From: Clostridium sp. TW13 | GTDB taxonomy: Bacteria > Bacillota > Clostridia > Clostridiales > Clostridiaceae | DNA length: 64,000 nt | Direction of reading: 5' to 3' | Assembly (NCBI RefSeq): GCF_024345225.1 | Contig: NZ_BROD01000001.1 | Location: 1,240,001-1,304,000, forward strand | Part shown: positions 53,158-62,067 of the stretch, piece by piece | Layout of the letters: each line of letters starts with the position of its first letter | How positions within the stretch are numbered: the first letter of the stretch is position 1 | Program-made: the position numbers and the translations under genes | The notes under the pieces: model-generated | Told to the model about the DNA's origin: nothing | The model's database searches: none | The model's input: the letters and a program-made list of their open reading frames with translations, nothing else

Positions 53158-53335
53158 ATTGAAAATAGCTCTCCACAAAATAATTTGTGACAGTTTTATG
53201 CATATTGTACATAAAACCAGCAAATAGTTTCAAAGCAATCTACTATTCACTTCGGCGAAACATCCTTTCATATTACTTCATTGAGCTTACCTCCGTAATA
53301 CTACTCTTAGGTTTCGCGCCTCTATCTCAGTTATC
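53158..53335 (-). promoter_or_regulatory. Lysine riboswitch (L box)
   Basis: Minus-strand leader carrying L-box hallmarks in order: GATAGAGGCGCGAAACC (near 53327-53310), AAGAGTA (53308-53302), ACGGAGGTAAGC, GTTTCGCCGAAG near 53250, ACTGTCAC near 53190 and TGGAGAGCTAT near 53175-53166. The order and sequence match the lysine-sensing aptamer (Rfam Lysine). It controls the downstream permease through the terminator at 53072. Confidence 0.93.
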
Positions 53336-53355
53336 TACTATTTAATTACTAAGTC

Positions 53356-53384
53356 ATTATGAATCAAAACAATGAATAAGTCAA
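53356..53384 (-). promoter_or_regulatory. Promoter of the lysine riboswitch leader
   Basis: Minus-strand TTGACT (53384-53379), 17 bp, CATAAT (53361-53356), about 25 nt upstream of the aptamer. Confidence 0.6.
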
Positions 53385-53414
53385 TGATAAAAATATGGCA
53401 ATTCCAAATCATTA

Positions 53415-53454
53415 TACAAAAAAGGTATTATAGGGAAATCCTATAATACCTTTA
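53415..53454 (-). terminator. Terminator of the AAA-kinase gene
   Basis: AAAGGTATTATAG and CTATAATACCTTT form a 13-bp stem that includes the last codons and stop of the kinase gene, then TTTTGT on the minus strand. Confidence 0.75.
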
Positions 53455-54001
53455 GTACCTTCTCTATATCAGCTTGAACTTTATCTGAACCAGAGTTGTC
53501 CACTACATGAATTCCTTCAACTTGAGGAATTGAAAAATCTTGACCGCTAATATACTCGTCCCAATTTTGAAGCTTCCAAATATCTCTTTCAGAGTCTCTT
53601 TCAATCATTCTTTGATGGCAAACATCTACATCACAATGAACCCAAATTTGAACTAACTCAGCATCGTACTCTTTAAGCTTTTCTTTTAGATTACTGATGT
53701 AAGCTTCATTTTTAAATTCTTTTGCAAATGGAGCATTAACCATTACATGTGTGTTGAATTGTAGAGATTCAAAAGCTACATCCATTATTGCATCATATTC
53801 AGCATTTCTAACATATTCTTTGAAAAATGCTGAATCTCTATTATAAGGCTCATTAGCCGCAGCAAATACCATCTTAGATAAAGGTATTATAGTGTCCTTG
53901 TCCAAATAAACTGGATTTGGAAGTCTTTTAGCAATCTCAGTTGATACATAAGTCTTTCCACAAGCAGGTGGAGAGCCTATAAGCATTAAATATTTCTTCA
54001 T
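53441..54001 (-). CDS. P-loop kinase-like ATPase
   Basis: Protein of 186 residues, predicted small-molecule or nucleic-acid kinase of the AAA_33/zeta-toxin type. Walker A GSPPACGKTYVS at 9-20, then KDTIIPLSKM, a Walker B-like VMVNAPFAKE near 87, and a lid ERDSERDIWK near 136 with VHCDVDVCHQRM ahead of it. Substrate unknown. Its upstream gap carries a 29-bp dyad (54151-54179), which may concern the neighbouring small unit rather than this gene. Confidence 0.72.
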   Translation of the reverse strand: MKKYLMLIGSPPACGKTYVSTEIAKRLPNPVYLDKDTIIPLSKMVFAAANEPYNRDSAFFKEYVRNAEYDAIMDVAFESLQFNTHVMVNAPFAKEFKNEAYISNLKEKLKEYDAELVQIWVHCDVDVCHQRMIERDSERDIWKLQNWDEYISGQDFSIPQVEGIHVVDNSGSDKVQADIEKVLKVL

Positions 54002-54150
54002 TTTTCCACGTCCTTAACTAAAAAATTACTTGGCAAATTATAGATAAGTAAAAAGCCAACATTGATAATTATATCACAATATAACAATGAATTTTAGCTT
54101 TTTTGACAAAAAAATCGAAAAAATCTTATAAAAAGTAGAACTCTACTATT

Positions 54151-54179
54151 CGTTTACTTACATAGAGTTAATGTAAACG
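54151..54179. promoter_or_regulatory. 29-bp dyad near a compact transcription unit
   Basis: CGTTTAC (54151-54157) and GTAAACG (54173-54179) are perfect inverse arms, with an inner TTACAT/ATGTAA echo. It lies 10 bp upstream of the -35 of the next promoter, a position suitable for an operator or activator site. Confidence 0.45.
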
Positions 54180-54188
54180 TAACGTAGG

Positions 54189-54216
54189 TTGATATTTTCA
54201 TTGAGAATGATATAAT
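54189..54216 (+). promoter_or_regulatory. Promoter of the small transcription unit
   Basis: TTGATA (54189-54194), 16 bp, TATAAT (54211-54216). AGGAGG follows at 54229-54234. Confidence 0.6.
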
Positions 54217-54287
54217 TTTCTTGGAAATAGGAGGAAAATTCTTATTTAGGAAAGAATTTAATTTGTACTTCGAATTTATTAAAGCCA

Positions 54288-54359
54288 ATGGTATTTCTTG
54301 TTATAGCAATAATTGTAGCTATTGTTGGAATGGTTCAAAAGCAAAAGAGTGGAAGATAA
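54288..54359 (+). CDS. Candidate 23-aa hydrophobic peptide
   Basis: MVFLVIAIIVAIVGMVQKQK plus SGR: a single membrane helix with a basic tail, as in small membrane peptides. The ATG has no good ribosome site directly before it; the frame is open further upstream to the AGGAGG at 54229, but without a recognised start codon. An overlapping alternative begins at TTG 54263 after AGGAAAG and gives 33 residues with four Cys (CYSNNCSYC). The transcription unit itself (promoter, SD, terminator) is better supported than either reading. Confidence 0.35.
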   Translation: MVFLVIAIIVAIVGMVQKQKSGR

Positions 54360-54381
54360 TTTAAGAGAAAAATATTAGTCA

Positions 54382-54428
54382 AAATAGTACTGAAGTTTCC
54401 TAGTAGAAATTTTAGTACTATTTTTTTA
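54382..54428 (+). terminator. Terminator of the small unit
   Basis: AAATAGTACT pairs with AGTACTATTT (54414-54423), with an inner TTTC/GAAA stem, then T-run to 54427. Confidence 0.8.
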
Positions 54429-54654
54429 GTGAAAATTACATAAAAAAGCATAAATAGTTGAAAATAATAAATGTAAACATTATCTTGTTTTCCGAGATTA
54501 TTTATACGATTATTTTTGTATAAATTACATGTAACATCCTGTATTGACATAATAAATTCTATGATATAATATGTTCATAATACGTAATTCGTCAAATAAT
54601 TGGGCTAAATATTGATAATTTACTAATTTTTCAAGAGAAAGTTGGCAGTATTGA

Positions 54655-54669
54655 TATTTGGTGAAAATT
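54655..54669 (+). promoter_or_regulatory. CodY-box-like site upstream of liv
   Basis: TATTTGGTGAAAATT matches the CodY consensus AATTTTCWGAAAATT with three mismatches. CodY is known to repress branched-chain amino-acid uptake genes in Firmicutes, so its position 80 nt upstream of livJ makes sense. A promoter (TTGACA at 54544, TATAAT at 54565) lies upstream. A/T-richness allows chance matches. Confidence 0.4.
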
Positions 54670-54750
54670 CTTATAATGCACGAACATTATATGAAATTAA
54701 CCTAGTGTTTATAGTGCATAAAGTTAAACTAACATAGGGGGCTAAATTAT

Positions 54751-55914
54751 ATGAAAAGGAAAATTTCTTTATTATTAGCATTAGCGATGACAACTTCACT
54801 GATTTTAGTAAGCTGTACACCTAAATCAAAAACTAAAGTTCAAGTTGACAGCAATGTTATAAAGATTGGAGTATTTGAGCCTATGACTGGTGCAAATGCT
54901 GCTGGAGGACAACTTGAAGTAGAAGGGGTAAAACTTGCAAATAAGCTTTATCCAACAGTTCTTGGTAAAAAGGTTGAGTTAGTGTTTGCTGATAACAAAT
55001 CAGATAAGGTTGAAGCAGCTAGTGCAGCATCAAATCTTGTGGAACAAGAAAAGGTAAATGCAATCATAGGAAGTTGGGGAAGTGGAAATTCTATGGCTGC
55101 AGGAGACATAGTTCAAGAAGCAAAAGTTCCAGCGGTTGGAGCTTCGTGTACAAATCCTTTAGTAACTGCAGGAAATGATTATTATTTTAGAGTTTGCTTT
55201 ATTGATCCTTTTCAAGGAACAGTAATGGCAAAATATGCGGCTCAAAAATTAAAGGCTAAGAAGGTTGCACTTCTTCAAGAAGTATCTAGTGACTATTCAG
55301 TTGGTATTTGTAAATTCTTCACAGATGCTTTTGAAAAAATTACAGGGGATAAGAATGCAATTGTTGCTAAGTCAAGTTACAACACAGGGGATCAAGATTT
55401 TTCAGCTCAGCTTACAAATATAAAAGGAAAGAATCCAGATGTAATCTTTGCTCCAGGAAACTTTACGGAAGGAGCTTTAATAATTAAGCAAGCTAGACAA
55501 TTAGGAATCACAACTCCAATAATAGGTGGGGATACTTGGGAAACACCTGAGTTTACTGAAATAGGAGGATCAGCAGTGGAAGGTACAGTATTTTCAACTT
55601 TCTTTGCTAGTGAAACACCTATAACCAAAGAATCTAAGACATTCCTAGATGCTTATAGAAAAGAATATAATAAGGAACCATCAGCAGTTACTGCATTGTC
55701 TTATGATGCTTACTTAGTTATATTAGATGCAATAAAAAGAGCAAATTCTACAGATCCAGTAAAGATAAGAGATGAAATTGCTAAAACTAAAAATTATCCT
55801 GGTGCTGCAGGAGTTATTACTATAGATGAAAATAATAACGCAGTAAAGGATGCAGTATTAAAGGTAGTTAAGAATGGAAAGTTTACTTATCTTGATACAA
55901 TAAAACCAGAATAA
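54751..55914 (+). CDS. livJ: Branched-chain amino-acid ABC transporter, substrate-binding lipoprotein
   Basis: Periplasmic-type binding protein of 387 residues, lipid-anchored to the outer side of the membrane (signal peptide with lipobox LVSC at 19-22). The Peripla_BP_6 fold starts KIGVFEPMTGANAAGGQ, with ligand contacts IIGSWGSGNSMAAGDI and later GDTWETPEFTE. It delivers Leu/Ile/Val or a related substrate to LivHM. First gene of livJHMGF; spacing to livH 31 nt. The real substrate is not proven. Confidence 0.92.
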   Translation: MKRKISLLLALAMTTSLILVSCTPKSKTKVQVDSNVIKIGVFEPMTGANAAGGQLEVEGVKLANKLYPTVLGKKVELVFADNKSDKVEAASAASNLVEQEKVNAIIGSWGSGNSMAAGDIVQEAKVPAVGASCTNPLVTAGNDYYFRVCFIDPFQGTVMAKYAAQKLKAKKVALLQEVSSDYSVGICKFFTDAFEKITGDKNAIVAKSSYNTGDQDFSAQLTNIKGKNPDVIFAPGNFTEGALIIKQARQLGITTPIIGGDTWETPEFTEIGGSAVEGTVFSTFFASETPITKESKTFLDAYRKEYNKEPSAVTALSYDAYLVILDAIKRANSTDPVKIRDEIAKTKNYPGAAGVITIDENNNAVKDAVLKVVKNGKFTYLDTIKPE

Positions 55915-55945
55915 GATATCTAAAAATAAATTAGGGGGAGAGAAC

Positions 55946-56839
55946 ATGACTTTTAGTATATTTATGCAACATTTAACAAATGGAATTTCTCTGGGAAGTT
56001 TATATGCTCTTATTGCTATAGGATACACTATGGTTTATGGAATATTAAAGCTTATAAATTTTGCCCATGGTGATATATTTATGATGGCAGCCTACTTTGC
56101 ATTCTTTGGAGTAGCAACCTTCCATCTTCCTTGGTACTTTGCCTTTATTATAGCCATAGCATTAACAGGGGTTCTTGGTGTATCTATTGAATTTACAGCC
56201 TATAGACCTCTTAGAAATGCACCCAAGATTTCTATATTGATTTCTGCTATTGGTGTTTCGTTTTTACTTGAAAATTTAGCAGTAGTTTTATTTGGTGGAA
56301 GACCAAAGGCCTTCCCAACACCAAAGATACTTACTGATGGAATTGTTATTGGCGGAGTTTCAATTCAAAATCTTACATTTATAATTCCTTTAGTAACAGC
56401 ATTATTATTATTTGGACTATTACATTTAGTTAATAATACAAATATAGGTATGGCAATGAGAGCAGTATCAAAGGACGTTGAAACTGCTAGGCTTATGGGA
56501 ATAAAAGTTAACAGAGTAATATCTTTTACTTTTGCTATAGGTTCAATGTTAGCAGCTGTAGGAGCTATGATGTGGTCAGCTAAATATCCGCAAATAGTTG
56601 CACTTATGGGAATGATCCCAGGATTAAAGTGCTTTATAGCAGCTGTTATAGGCGGTATCGGTGATATTAAAGGGGCAGTTATTGGGGGCTTTATTCTTGG
56701 AATTGGGGAAATTATGTTAGTAGCTTTCTTACCAGGATTAACAGGTTACAGAGATGCCTTTGCCTTCGTACTTTTAATTGTAATATTGTTATTTAAGCCT
56801 ACAGGAATAATGGGCAAAAATCTAACAGAGAAGGTGTAA
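55946..56839 (+). CDS. livH: Branched-chain amino-acid ABC transporter permease LivH
   Basis: Inner-membrane permease of 297 residues with about eight segments. The start GISLGSLYALIAIGYTMVYG, followed by LINFAHGDIFM, is the LivH hallmark. The coupling helix region KDVETARLMGIKV interacts with the ATPases. Forms the channel with LivM. AGGGGGAG precedes the ATG. Confidence 0.93.
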   Translation: MTFSIFMQHLTNGISLGSLYALIAIGYTMVYGILKLINFAHGDIFMMAAYFAFFGVATFHLPWYFAFIIAIALTGVLGVSIEFTAYRPLRNAPKISILISAIGVSFLLENLAVVLFGGRPKAFPTPKILTDGIVIGGVSIQNLTFIIPLVTALLLFGLLHLVNNTNIGMAMRAVSKDVETARLMGIKVNRVISFTFAIGSMLAAVGAMMWSAKYPQIVALMGMIPGLKCFIAAVIGGIGDIKGAVIGGFILGIGEIMLVAFLPGLTGYRDAFAFVLLIVILLFKPTGIMGKNLTEKV

Positions 56840-56844
56840 TAGAT

Positions 56845-57900
56845 ATGAAAGCGAAAAATAAATTTTTAAATATAGCTCTTATTGCAGTTGTATTTTTACT
56901 ATTATTAGCTGCAAATTACTACTTTGATTCATATAGAATAAGAATTTTAAATCTATGTGCGATATATACAATTCTTGGACTTAGTTTAAATTTAATTAAT
57001 GGTTTTACAGGATTATTCTCTTTAGGACATGCTGGATTTATAGCTATAGGTGCTTATACAACTGCACTTCTTACAATGTCTACAAAGGTAAAAAATCAAA
57101 ATTTCTTTATGGAGCCATTAATTGCTCCATTAAATAATATCCAATTACCTTTCGTGGTGGCATTGGTAATAGCAGGGCTTGTAGCTGCATTAATAGCCTT
57201 TTTAATCGGAGCTCCAGCTTTAAGACTTAAAGGAGACTATCTAGCTATAGCAACCTTAGGTTTTGCAGAAATAATAAGAATAATTTTAAATAATGTTCAA
57301 AATGTAACTAACGGTGCCTTAGGACTAAGAGGAATTCCTCATAATACAAATTTATATTGGACCTTTGGAATTGCAATTGTAACTATAATAGTTCTTGTGT
57401 CTTTAATTAATAGTTCTTACGGAAGAGCTTTAAAGGCAATAAGAGAAGACGAAATTGCAGCTGAAAGTATGGGAATAAGTTTATTTAAACATAAGGTTAT
57501 ATCTTTTATTGTTGGTGCTTTTTTTGCAGGAATAGGTGGAGGACTTTTGGGAAGCTTAATGGGAACTATAGATCCGAATATGTTTAAGTTTGTTCTTACA
57601 TTTAATATAATTCTTATAATTGTAATTGGAGGTATGGGAAGTATTACTGGGACAATTATCTCAGCTTTCTTTGTAACAATTTTAGGAGAAGTATTAAGAT
57701 TTTTAGATATGGAAAAACCAATTGATTTGTTTTTATTCAAATTTACAGGAATATCTGGACTTAGAATGGTAGTTTTTTCAGTTTTACTTATGATTATAGT
57801 ATTATTCTTTAGAAATGGAATTATGGGGACAAAGGAGATTACTTGGAAATCTCTATTTGGAATTTTTAATAAAAAACCTCTAAAGCACGGGGAGGAATAG
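56845..57900 (+). CDS. livM: Branched-chain amino-acid ABC transporter permease LivM
   Basis: Permease of 351 residues, about ten segments. LivM hallmarks: LSLNLINGFTGLFSLGHAGF near residue 46, ALRLKGDYLAIATLGFAEII near 125, and coupling region REDEIAAESMGISLFKHKV near 200. Starts 5 nt after livH stops. Confidence 0.93.
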   Translation: MKAKNKFLNIALIAVVFLLLLAANYYFDSYRIRILNLCAIYTILGLSLNLINGFTGLFSLGHAGFIAIGAYTTALLTMSTKVKNQNFFMEPLIAPLNNIQLPFVVALVIAGLVAALIAFLIGAPALRLKGDYLAIATLGFAEIIRIILNNVQNVTNGALGLRGIPHNTNLYWTFGIAIVTIIVLVSLINSSYGRALKAIREDEIAAESMGISLFKHKVISFIVGAFFAGIGGGLLGSLMGTIDPNMFKFVLTFNIILIIVIGGMGSITGTIISAFFVTILGEVLRFLDMEKPIDLFLFKFTGISGLRMVVFSVLLMIIVLFFRNGIMGTKEITWKSLFGIFNKKPLKHGEE

Positions 57901-57903
57901 AAT

Positions 57904-58674
57904 ATGGCACTATTGAATGTAGAAAATGCAACTATGCAATTTGGAGGTCTTACTGCAGTTAAAGACTTTAATCTTAAGATTAATCAAGGCGAAGTTGTTT
58001 CATTAATTGGACCAAATGGAGCTGGTAAAACTACAGCTTTTAACATGATAACCAATGTGTATACTCCAACCAAGGGAAAGATAATCTTTAATGATATAGA
58101 TGTTACTGGAATGAGGCAAGACCTTATAACAAAAACAGGTATAGCAAGAACCTTTCAAAATATAAGACTATTCAAGGATTTAAGCGTGCTTGATAATGTA
58201 TTAATTGCAAATCATGTTCACATTAAGTCTAATTTTCTAGAGGCTATACTTAAGTTACCAAAGTACAGAAGAGAAGAAAAAGAAATGGTTAAAAAATCTC
58301 TTGATTTACTTGGAGAATTAGGCTTGGAGGATTTAAAGGATGAAAAGGCAAGTTCACTGCCATATGGTAAGCAAAGAAAGCTTGAAATAGCAAGAGCGCT
58401 TGCAACAAATCCAAAGCTTCTTCTTCTTGATGAACCAGCAGCAGGTATGAATCCTACTGAAACAGATGAACTTACTGCTTTTATTAAAGAAATAAAGGAT
58501 AAGTTTGATTTGAGTATATTCATGATAGAGCATCATATGAATATGGTTATGAGTTTATCTGATAGAATTCAAGTTTTTGAATATGGCATTACTATAGCTG
58601 AAGGTACGCCTTCTGAAATTCAAAATGATAAGAAGGTTATTGATGCATATTTGGGGGTAACTGAAGATGATTAA
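57904..58674 (+). CDS. livG: Branched-chain amino-acid ABC transporter ATPase LivG
   Basis: Cytoplasmic ATPase of 256 residues: Walker A GPNGAGKT near 38, Q-loop RTFQNIRLF, an unusual signature SSLPYGKQRKLEIARAL (in place of LSGGQ, typical of LivG), Walker B LLLLDEPAAGMNP, and H-loop IEHHMNMVM. GGAGG upstream; it ends overlapping livF by 8 nt. Confidence 0.93.
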   Translation: MALLNVENATMQFGGLTAVKDFNLKINQGEVVSLIGPNGAGKTTAFNMITNVYTPTKGKIIFNDIDVTGMRQDLITKTGIARTFQNIRLFKDLSVLDNVLIANHVHIKSNFLEAILKLPKYRREEKEMVKKSLDLLGELGLEDLKDEKASSLPYGKQRKLEIARALATNPKLLLLDEPAAGMNPTETDELTAFIKEIKDKFDLSIFMIEHHMNMVMSLSDRIQVFEYGITIAEGTPSEIQNDKKVIDAYLGVTEDD

Positions 58675-59377
58675 GATAGATAATTTAGTAGTGTCCTACG
58701 GTGGAATTGAAGCTTTAAAGGGTATAAGCTTAGAAGTACCAAAAGGCAAGATAGTAACTTTAGTTGGTGCTAATGGGGCTGGAAAGAGTACTACATTAAA
58801 ATCCATAGTGGGACTTGTTAAACCTAAGAGTGGTACCATAAATTATGAAGGTATAGATTTAATAAAATTAAGTACTGAAAGCATGGTAAGCAAGGGAATA
58901 GCTTTGGTTCCAGAAGGTAGAAGAGTTTTTGCAGACCTTACAGTACTTGAAAACTTAAAGATAGGTGCTTATACAAGAAAGGATGCAAAGGGAATAGCAG
59001 AAGATTTAGAAAAGATATACACTTTGTTTCCAAGATTAAAGGAAAGAACTTGGCAGGCAGCAGGTACTCTTTCAGGTGGAGAGCAGCAAATGCTTGCTAT
59101 AGGAAGAGCGCTTATGTCAAGACCTAAGTTAATAATGATGGATGAACCTTCCTTAGGACTTGCACCTATAATAGTAAAAGAGTTGTTTGGAATTATTAAA
59201 AAGATAAATGAAGAAGGCATGACAGTTTTATTAATAGAACAAAATGCTAATGCAGCTCTAAAAATAGCTGATATAGGCTATATAATGGAAACTGGAAAAA
59301 TAACTTTAACAGGTTCAGGTAAAGAACTTCTAAACAATGATGAGATTAAGAAGGCTTATCTTGGTGAACAATTATAA
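58667..59377 (+). CDS. livF: Branched-chain amino-acid ABC transporter ATPase LivF
   Basis: Cytoplasmic ATPase of 236 residues: Walker A GANGAGKST near 35, Q-loop GIALVPEGRRVFADLTV, signature LSGGEQQMLAIGRAL near 136, Walker B LIMMDEPSLGLAP, H-loop IEQNANAALKIAD. Translationally coupled to livG by overlap. Last gene of the operon; terminator follows. Confidence 0.93.
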   Translation: MIKIDNLVVSYGGIEALKGISLEVPKGKIVTLVGANGAGKSTTLKSIVGLVKPKSGTINYEGIDLIKLSTESMVSKGIALVPEGRRVFADLTVLENLKIGAYTRKDAKGIAEDLEKIYTLFPRLKERTWQAAGTLSGGEQQMLAIGRALMSRPKLIMMDEPSLGLAPIIVKELFGIIKKINEEGMTVLLIEQNANAALKIADIGYIMETGKITLTGSGKELLNNDEIKKAYLGEQL

Positions 59378-59406
59378 AAATAGATATGAATATAAATATA
59401 GTGAGA

Positions 59407-59437
59407 AAATAGGTGCTTATTGCACCTTATTTTTTTG
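59407..59437 (+). terminator. Terminator of the liv operon
   Basis: AGGTGC and GCACCT flanked by AAAT/TATTT with one bulge, then TTTTTTT. Confidence 0.85.
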
Positions 59438-59619
59438 CAATAATTGCCTCTGCATTAGTTTAGTGAACAAAAATTATATGGTATTAATGCTAAAAGTTGC
59501 AAACTTTTTGTCTGTAACAAATTTTATATATGATTATAATAAATCTTGTGGTTAAGAACTGGATTAAAAGCATAGATAGTGAATATTTATAAATAGGTAA
59601 TTTAGAGGAGGGCACAATT

Positions 59620-60252
59620 ATGATAAAGATGTCAGTGCATAGAGGTTTAAGCGAATTAAAAATGTTAGATAAAAGAATTGCAAGAAGTATTAAAGAGACA
59701 AAGTTTGTAGGAAGCAAGAAAAAATCTGCTACAAATGTGCATGATACAACTTCAACCAAAGAAAAATTTGTTGAGAGTGTTAAGAGTGAATATCAATCAA
59801 TTAATGATCTAATTAATAGAAGAACTAAAATAAAGAGATTAATAGTATTATCAAATGCTAAGACCATAGTTACTGTTGGAGGTAAGGAGTATACTGTAGC
59901 AGAAGCAATTGAAAATAAGAAGATTATAGAAAATAAAAAAGATTTGTTAAATCAATTAATAGCTCAATATAATCTCAACATGGCAAATGTAAATAGAAAG
60001 AATGCAGAAGTAGAGATAAATATTAATCAGCAGATTGAAATTATATTAGGATCTGATAAACAAAATAAGTCTTCAGGAGTGGATGGCTTCATTAATCAGT
60101 ATAAGGAGCAAAATGAATGGGAGCTGGTTGATGGGCTTGAGATTGAGAAAGAAATAAAAAAACTTCAGTTAGAAATTGAAGATTTTGAAAATAACATTGA
60201 TTTTGTACTTAGTGAGTCTAATGCCACAACATTTATAGAAGTTGAGGATTAA
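59620..60252 (+). CDS. Coiled-coil protein upstream of rtcB
   Basis: Protein of 210 residues, long helices rich in Lys/Glu: SVHRGLSELKMLDKRIARSI, KIIENKKDLLNQLIAQYNLN, and EIEKEIKKLQLEIEDFENNI at the C-terminus. A short basic segment (GSKKKSATNV) follows the first helix. No enzyme motif. Such proteins are sometimes found near RtcB. It may pair with RNA or act as a structural partner, by inference only. GAGGAGG precedes the ATG. Gap to rtcB is 414 nt, so cotranscription is uncertain. Confidence 0.55.
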   Translation: MIKMSVHRGLSELKMLDKRIARSIKETKFVGSKKKSATNVHDTTSTKEKFVESVKSEYQSINDLINRRTKIKRLIVLSNAKTIVTVGGKEYTVAEAIENKKIIENKKDLLNQLIAQYNLNMANVNRKNAEVEININQQIEIILGSDKQNKSSGVDGFINQYKEQNEWELVDGLEIEKEIKKLQLEIEDFENNIDFVLSESNATTFIEVED

Positions 60253-60666
60253 GGGAAGCTAGTATATAAAAGTTACTAAAATAATATAAATTGCAAATTA
60301 TATGAAATTTTATAAATTCTACATTCCCTTGATTTATGGGTTAATAAATCTCTTAGGTTTTATTTATGGATTGGAAAAGAAAAGTTCAAAGTTCAAGGAT
60401 TAAAGATTAAACCTTAAAGATTACAGTTCTTTAGTTGTCAAAGAATAAATAATAAAGATAAAGAATCTTTAAAATCTTTGGGTAATGGTCACGAGAGTTA
60501 ATGTAGAGTATCTTTTAAATACCACAAAGCAGTATGGTTTGCAATTAAATTTATTATTGATGATAATGTGATGATATGAGTATTTTATGGTGCAACTCCA
60601 TAAATCATCTCTAATATTTATGAACTAAAACTCAATACATTTATTTTAATTAAGGAGTTAATTATT
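60253..60666 (+). other. 414-nt leader region upstream of rtcB
   Basis: No ORF with a good start, no terminator hairpin with T-run seen. It is less uniformly A+T-rich near 60470-60540, where small segments recall tRNA arms (GTTAATGTAGAG), but no cloverleaf can be drawn. Could hold an RNA partner of the repair system; nothing is proven. Confidence 0.3.
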
Positions 60667-61887
60667 ATGGAGATTAAGGGAAAATATAATACTGCAAAAG
60701 TATTTACCGATAATATAGAAAAAGAAGCAGTAGATCAAATAATAGAATTGTGTAATCAGTCTTTTACTGAAGGATGTAAAGTAAGAATAATGCCAGACAC
60801 ACATAAAGGAGCAAGTTGTGTTATAGGTTTTACAGCAGATTTAGGAGATAAGGTTATTCCTAACATTGTAGGTGTAGATATTGGATGTGGAATGTTAACG
60901 GTAAACTTAGGAAAAGTTCAAATAGATCTAGAAAAGTTAGATAACATTATTCATCAACATGTTCCATCAGGAATGAATGTTCATGAAGGAAGAATGGTTA
61001 AGTTTCCTGAATTACAAAATTTAAAGTGTTATAGGAATCTAAAAAAAACTAAGAGAATTGAAAGAAGTATTGGTACCTTAGGTGGAGGAAATCACTTCAT
61101 AGAGATTAATGAAGGAAGTGATGGGACAAAATATCTTGTTATACATTCTGGAAGCAGAAATTTAGGCACACAGGTAGCAGATATGTATCAAAACTTAGCA
61201 ATTGATTTGTGCAGTGGAAAAGAAGATTATTTTATAAAACGAGACAAAATAATTGAAGAATATAAGAAAGAAGGACGTAGAAAAGAGATACAAGGTGCTT
61301 TACTTGCGTTGAAGAGACTATATGATGAGTTAAAGCCAAGTTATGCTAAAGAATTATGCTTTCTAAGTGGAAAATATAAAGAAGATTATTTGTATGATAT
61401 GGATATTTGCCAACAGTATGCTACTTTAAATAGAAATACAATGGCAGATATAATATTAAAAAGGTTGTTGAATAAAGGATTTGAAGAATTTGAATCATTT
61501 TCTACAATTCATAATTATATAAACTTCAAAGATAACATTATTAGAAAGGGAAGTGTTTCAGCTTATAAAGGTGAAAAATTATTAATTCCATTAAATATGA
61601 GGGATGGCAGCATACTTGCTATAGGAAAAGGAAATGAAGACTGGAATTATTCAGCACCTCATGGAGCAGGACGTGTTATGAGTAGAACTAAGGCTAAAGA
61701 GAAGGTTTGTTTAGAAGAATTCAAAGCGTCCATGGAAGGTGTTTATACTACATCAGTTTCAGAAAATACGATTGATGAGGCACCGATGGTTTATAAGCCA
61801 AAAGAAGAAATAATTAATAATATTTTAGAAACAGTTGATATCATAGAAATAATTAAACCAATTTATAATTTTAAGGCTCAAGCATAA
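60667..61887 (+). CDS. rtcB: RNA-splicing ligase RtcB
   Basis: RNA ligase of 406 residues that joins 2',3'-cyclic phosphate (or 3'-phosphate) and 5'-OH ends using GTP and Mn2+. Catalytic map: VGVDIGCGM with Asp71/Cys74 (metal), GGGNHFIE near 139, IHSGSRNLG near 160, HNYIN near 280, and SAPHGAGR with His332 for guanylation. Shorter than the archaeal type (~480), as in other clostridial RtcB. No archease gene nearby. Expected to repair toxin-cut tRNA or rRNA. AAGGAG precedes the ATG. A perfect hairpin and two WYL-type genes follow. Confidence 0.95.
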   Translation: MEIKGKYNTAKVFTDNIEKEAVDQIIELCNQSFTEGCKVRIMPDTHKGASCVIGFTADLGDKVIPNIVGVDIGCGMLTVNLGKVQIDLEKLDNIIHQHVPSGMNVHEGRMVKFPELQNLKCYRNLKKTKRIERSIGTLGGGNHFIEINEGSDGTKYLVIHSGSRNLGTQVADMYQNLAIDLCSGKEDYFIKRDKIIEEYKKEGRRKEIQGALLALKRLYDELKPSYAKELCFLSGKYKEDYLYDMDICQQYATLNRNTMADIILKRLLNKGFEEFESFSTIHNYINFKDNIIRKGSVSAYKGEKLLIPLNMRDGSILAIGKGNEDWNYSAPHGAGRVMSRTKAKEKVCLEEFKASMEGVYTTSVSENTIDEAPMVYKPKEEIINNILETVDIIEIIKPIYNFKAQA

Positions 61888-61920
61888 ATTTGGATTTAAG
61901 ATAAGTGAATATAAGATATA

Positions 61921-61978
61921 TATTGTTCCCATGAATACTTCATCATTCATATATGGTGAAGTATTCATGGGAACAATA
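61921..61978. repeat. 26-bp-stem hairpin between rtcB and the WYL gene
   Basis: A 22-bp perfect inverted repeat: TATTGTTCCCATGAATACTT, then CA, on the left (61921-61942), matching TGAAGTATTCATGGGAACAA, then TA, on the right (61957-61978). The stem extends by four more pairs to a 6-nt loop. No T-run. It is too long for a usual operator and may be an RNA-processing site, terminator-like stop, or target of the WYL protein. Confidence 0.75.
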
Positions 61979-62067
61979 ATATTAAATCCTAAGGTTTAAT
62001 CAAGATAATTATATGTTATAATATGGAGTAACTTTTCTATGATGCATAACTGGAAGGGGTGTTATTA

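Noticed and set aside
60470-60560. tRNA-like piece before rtcB
   Set aside because: A few D-arm and T-arm-like words occur, but no acceptor or anticodon stem can be drawn, so no RNA gene is claimed.
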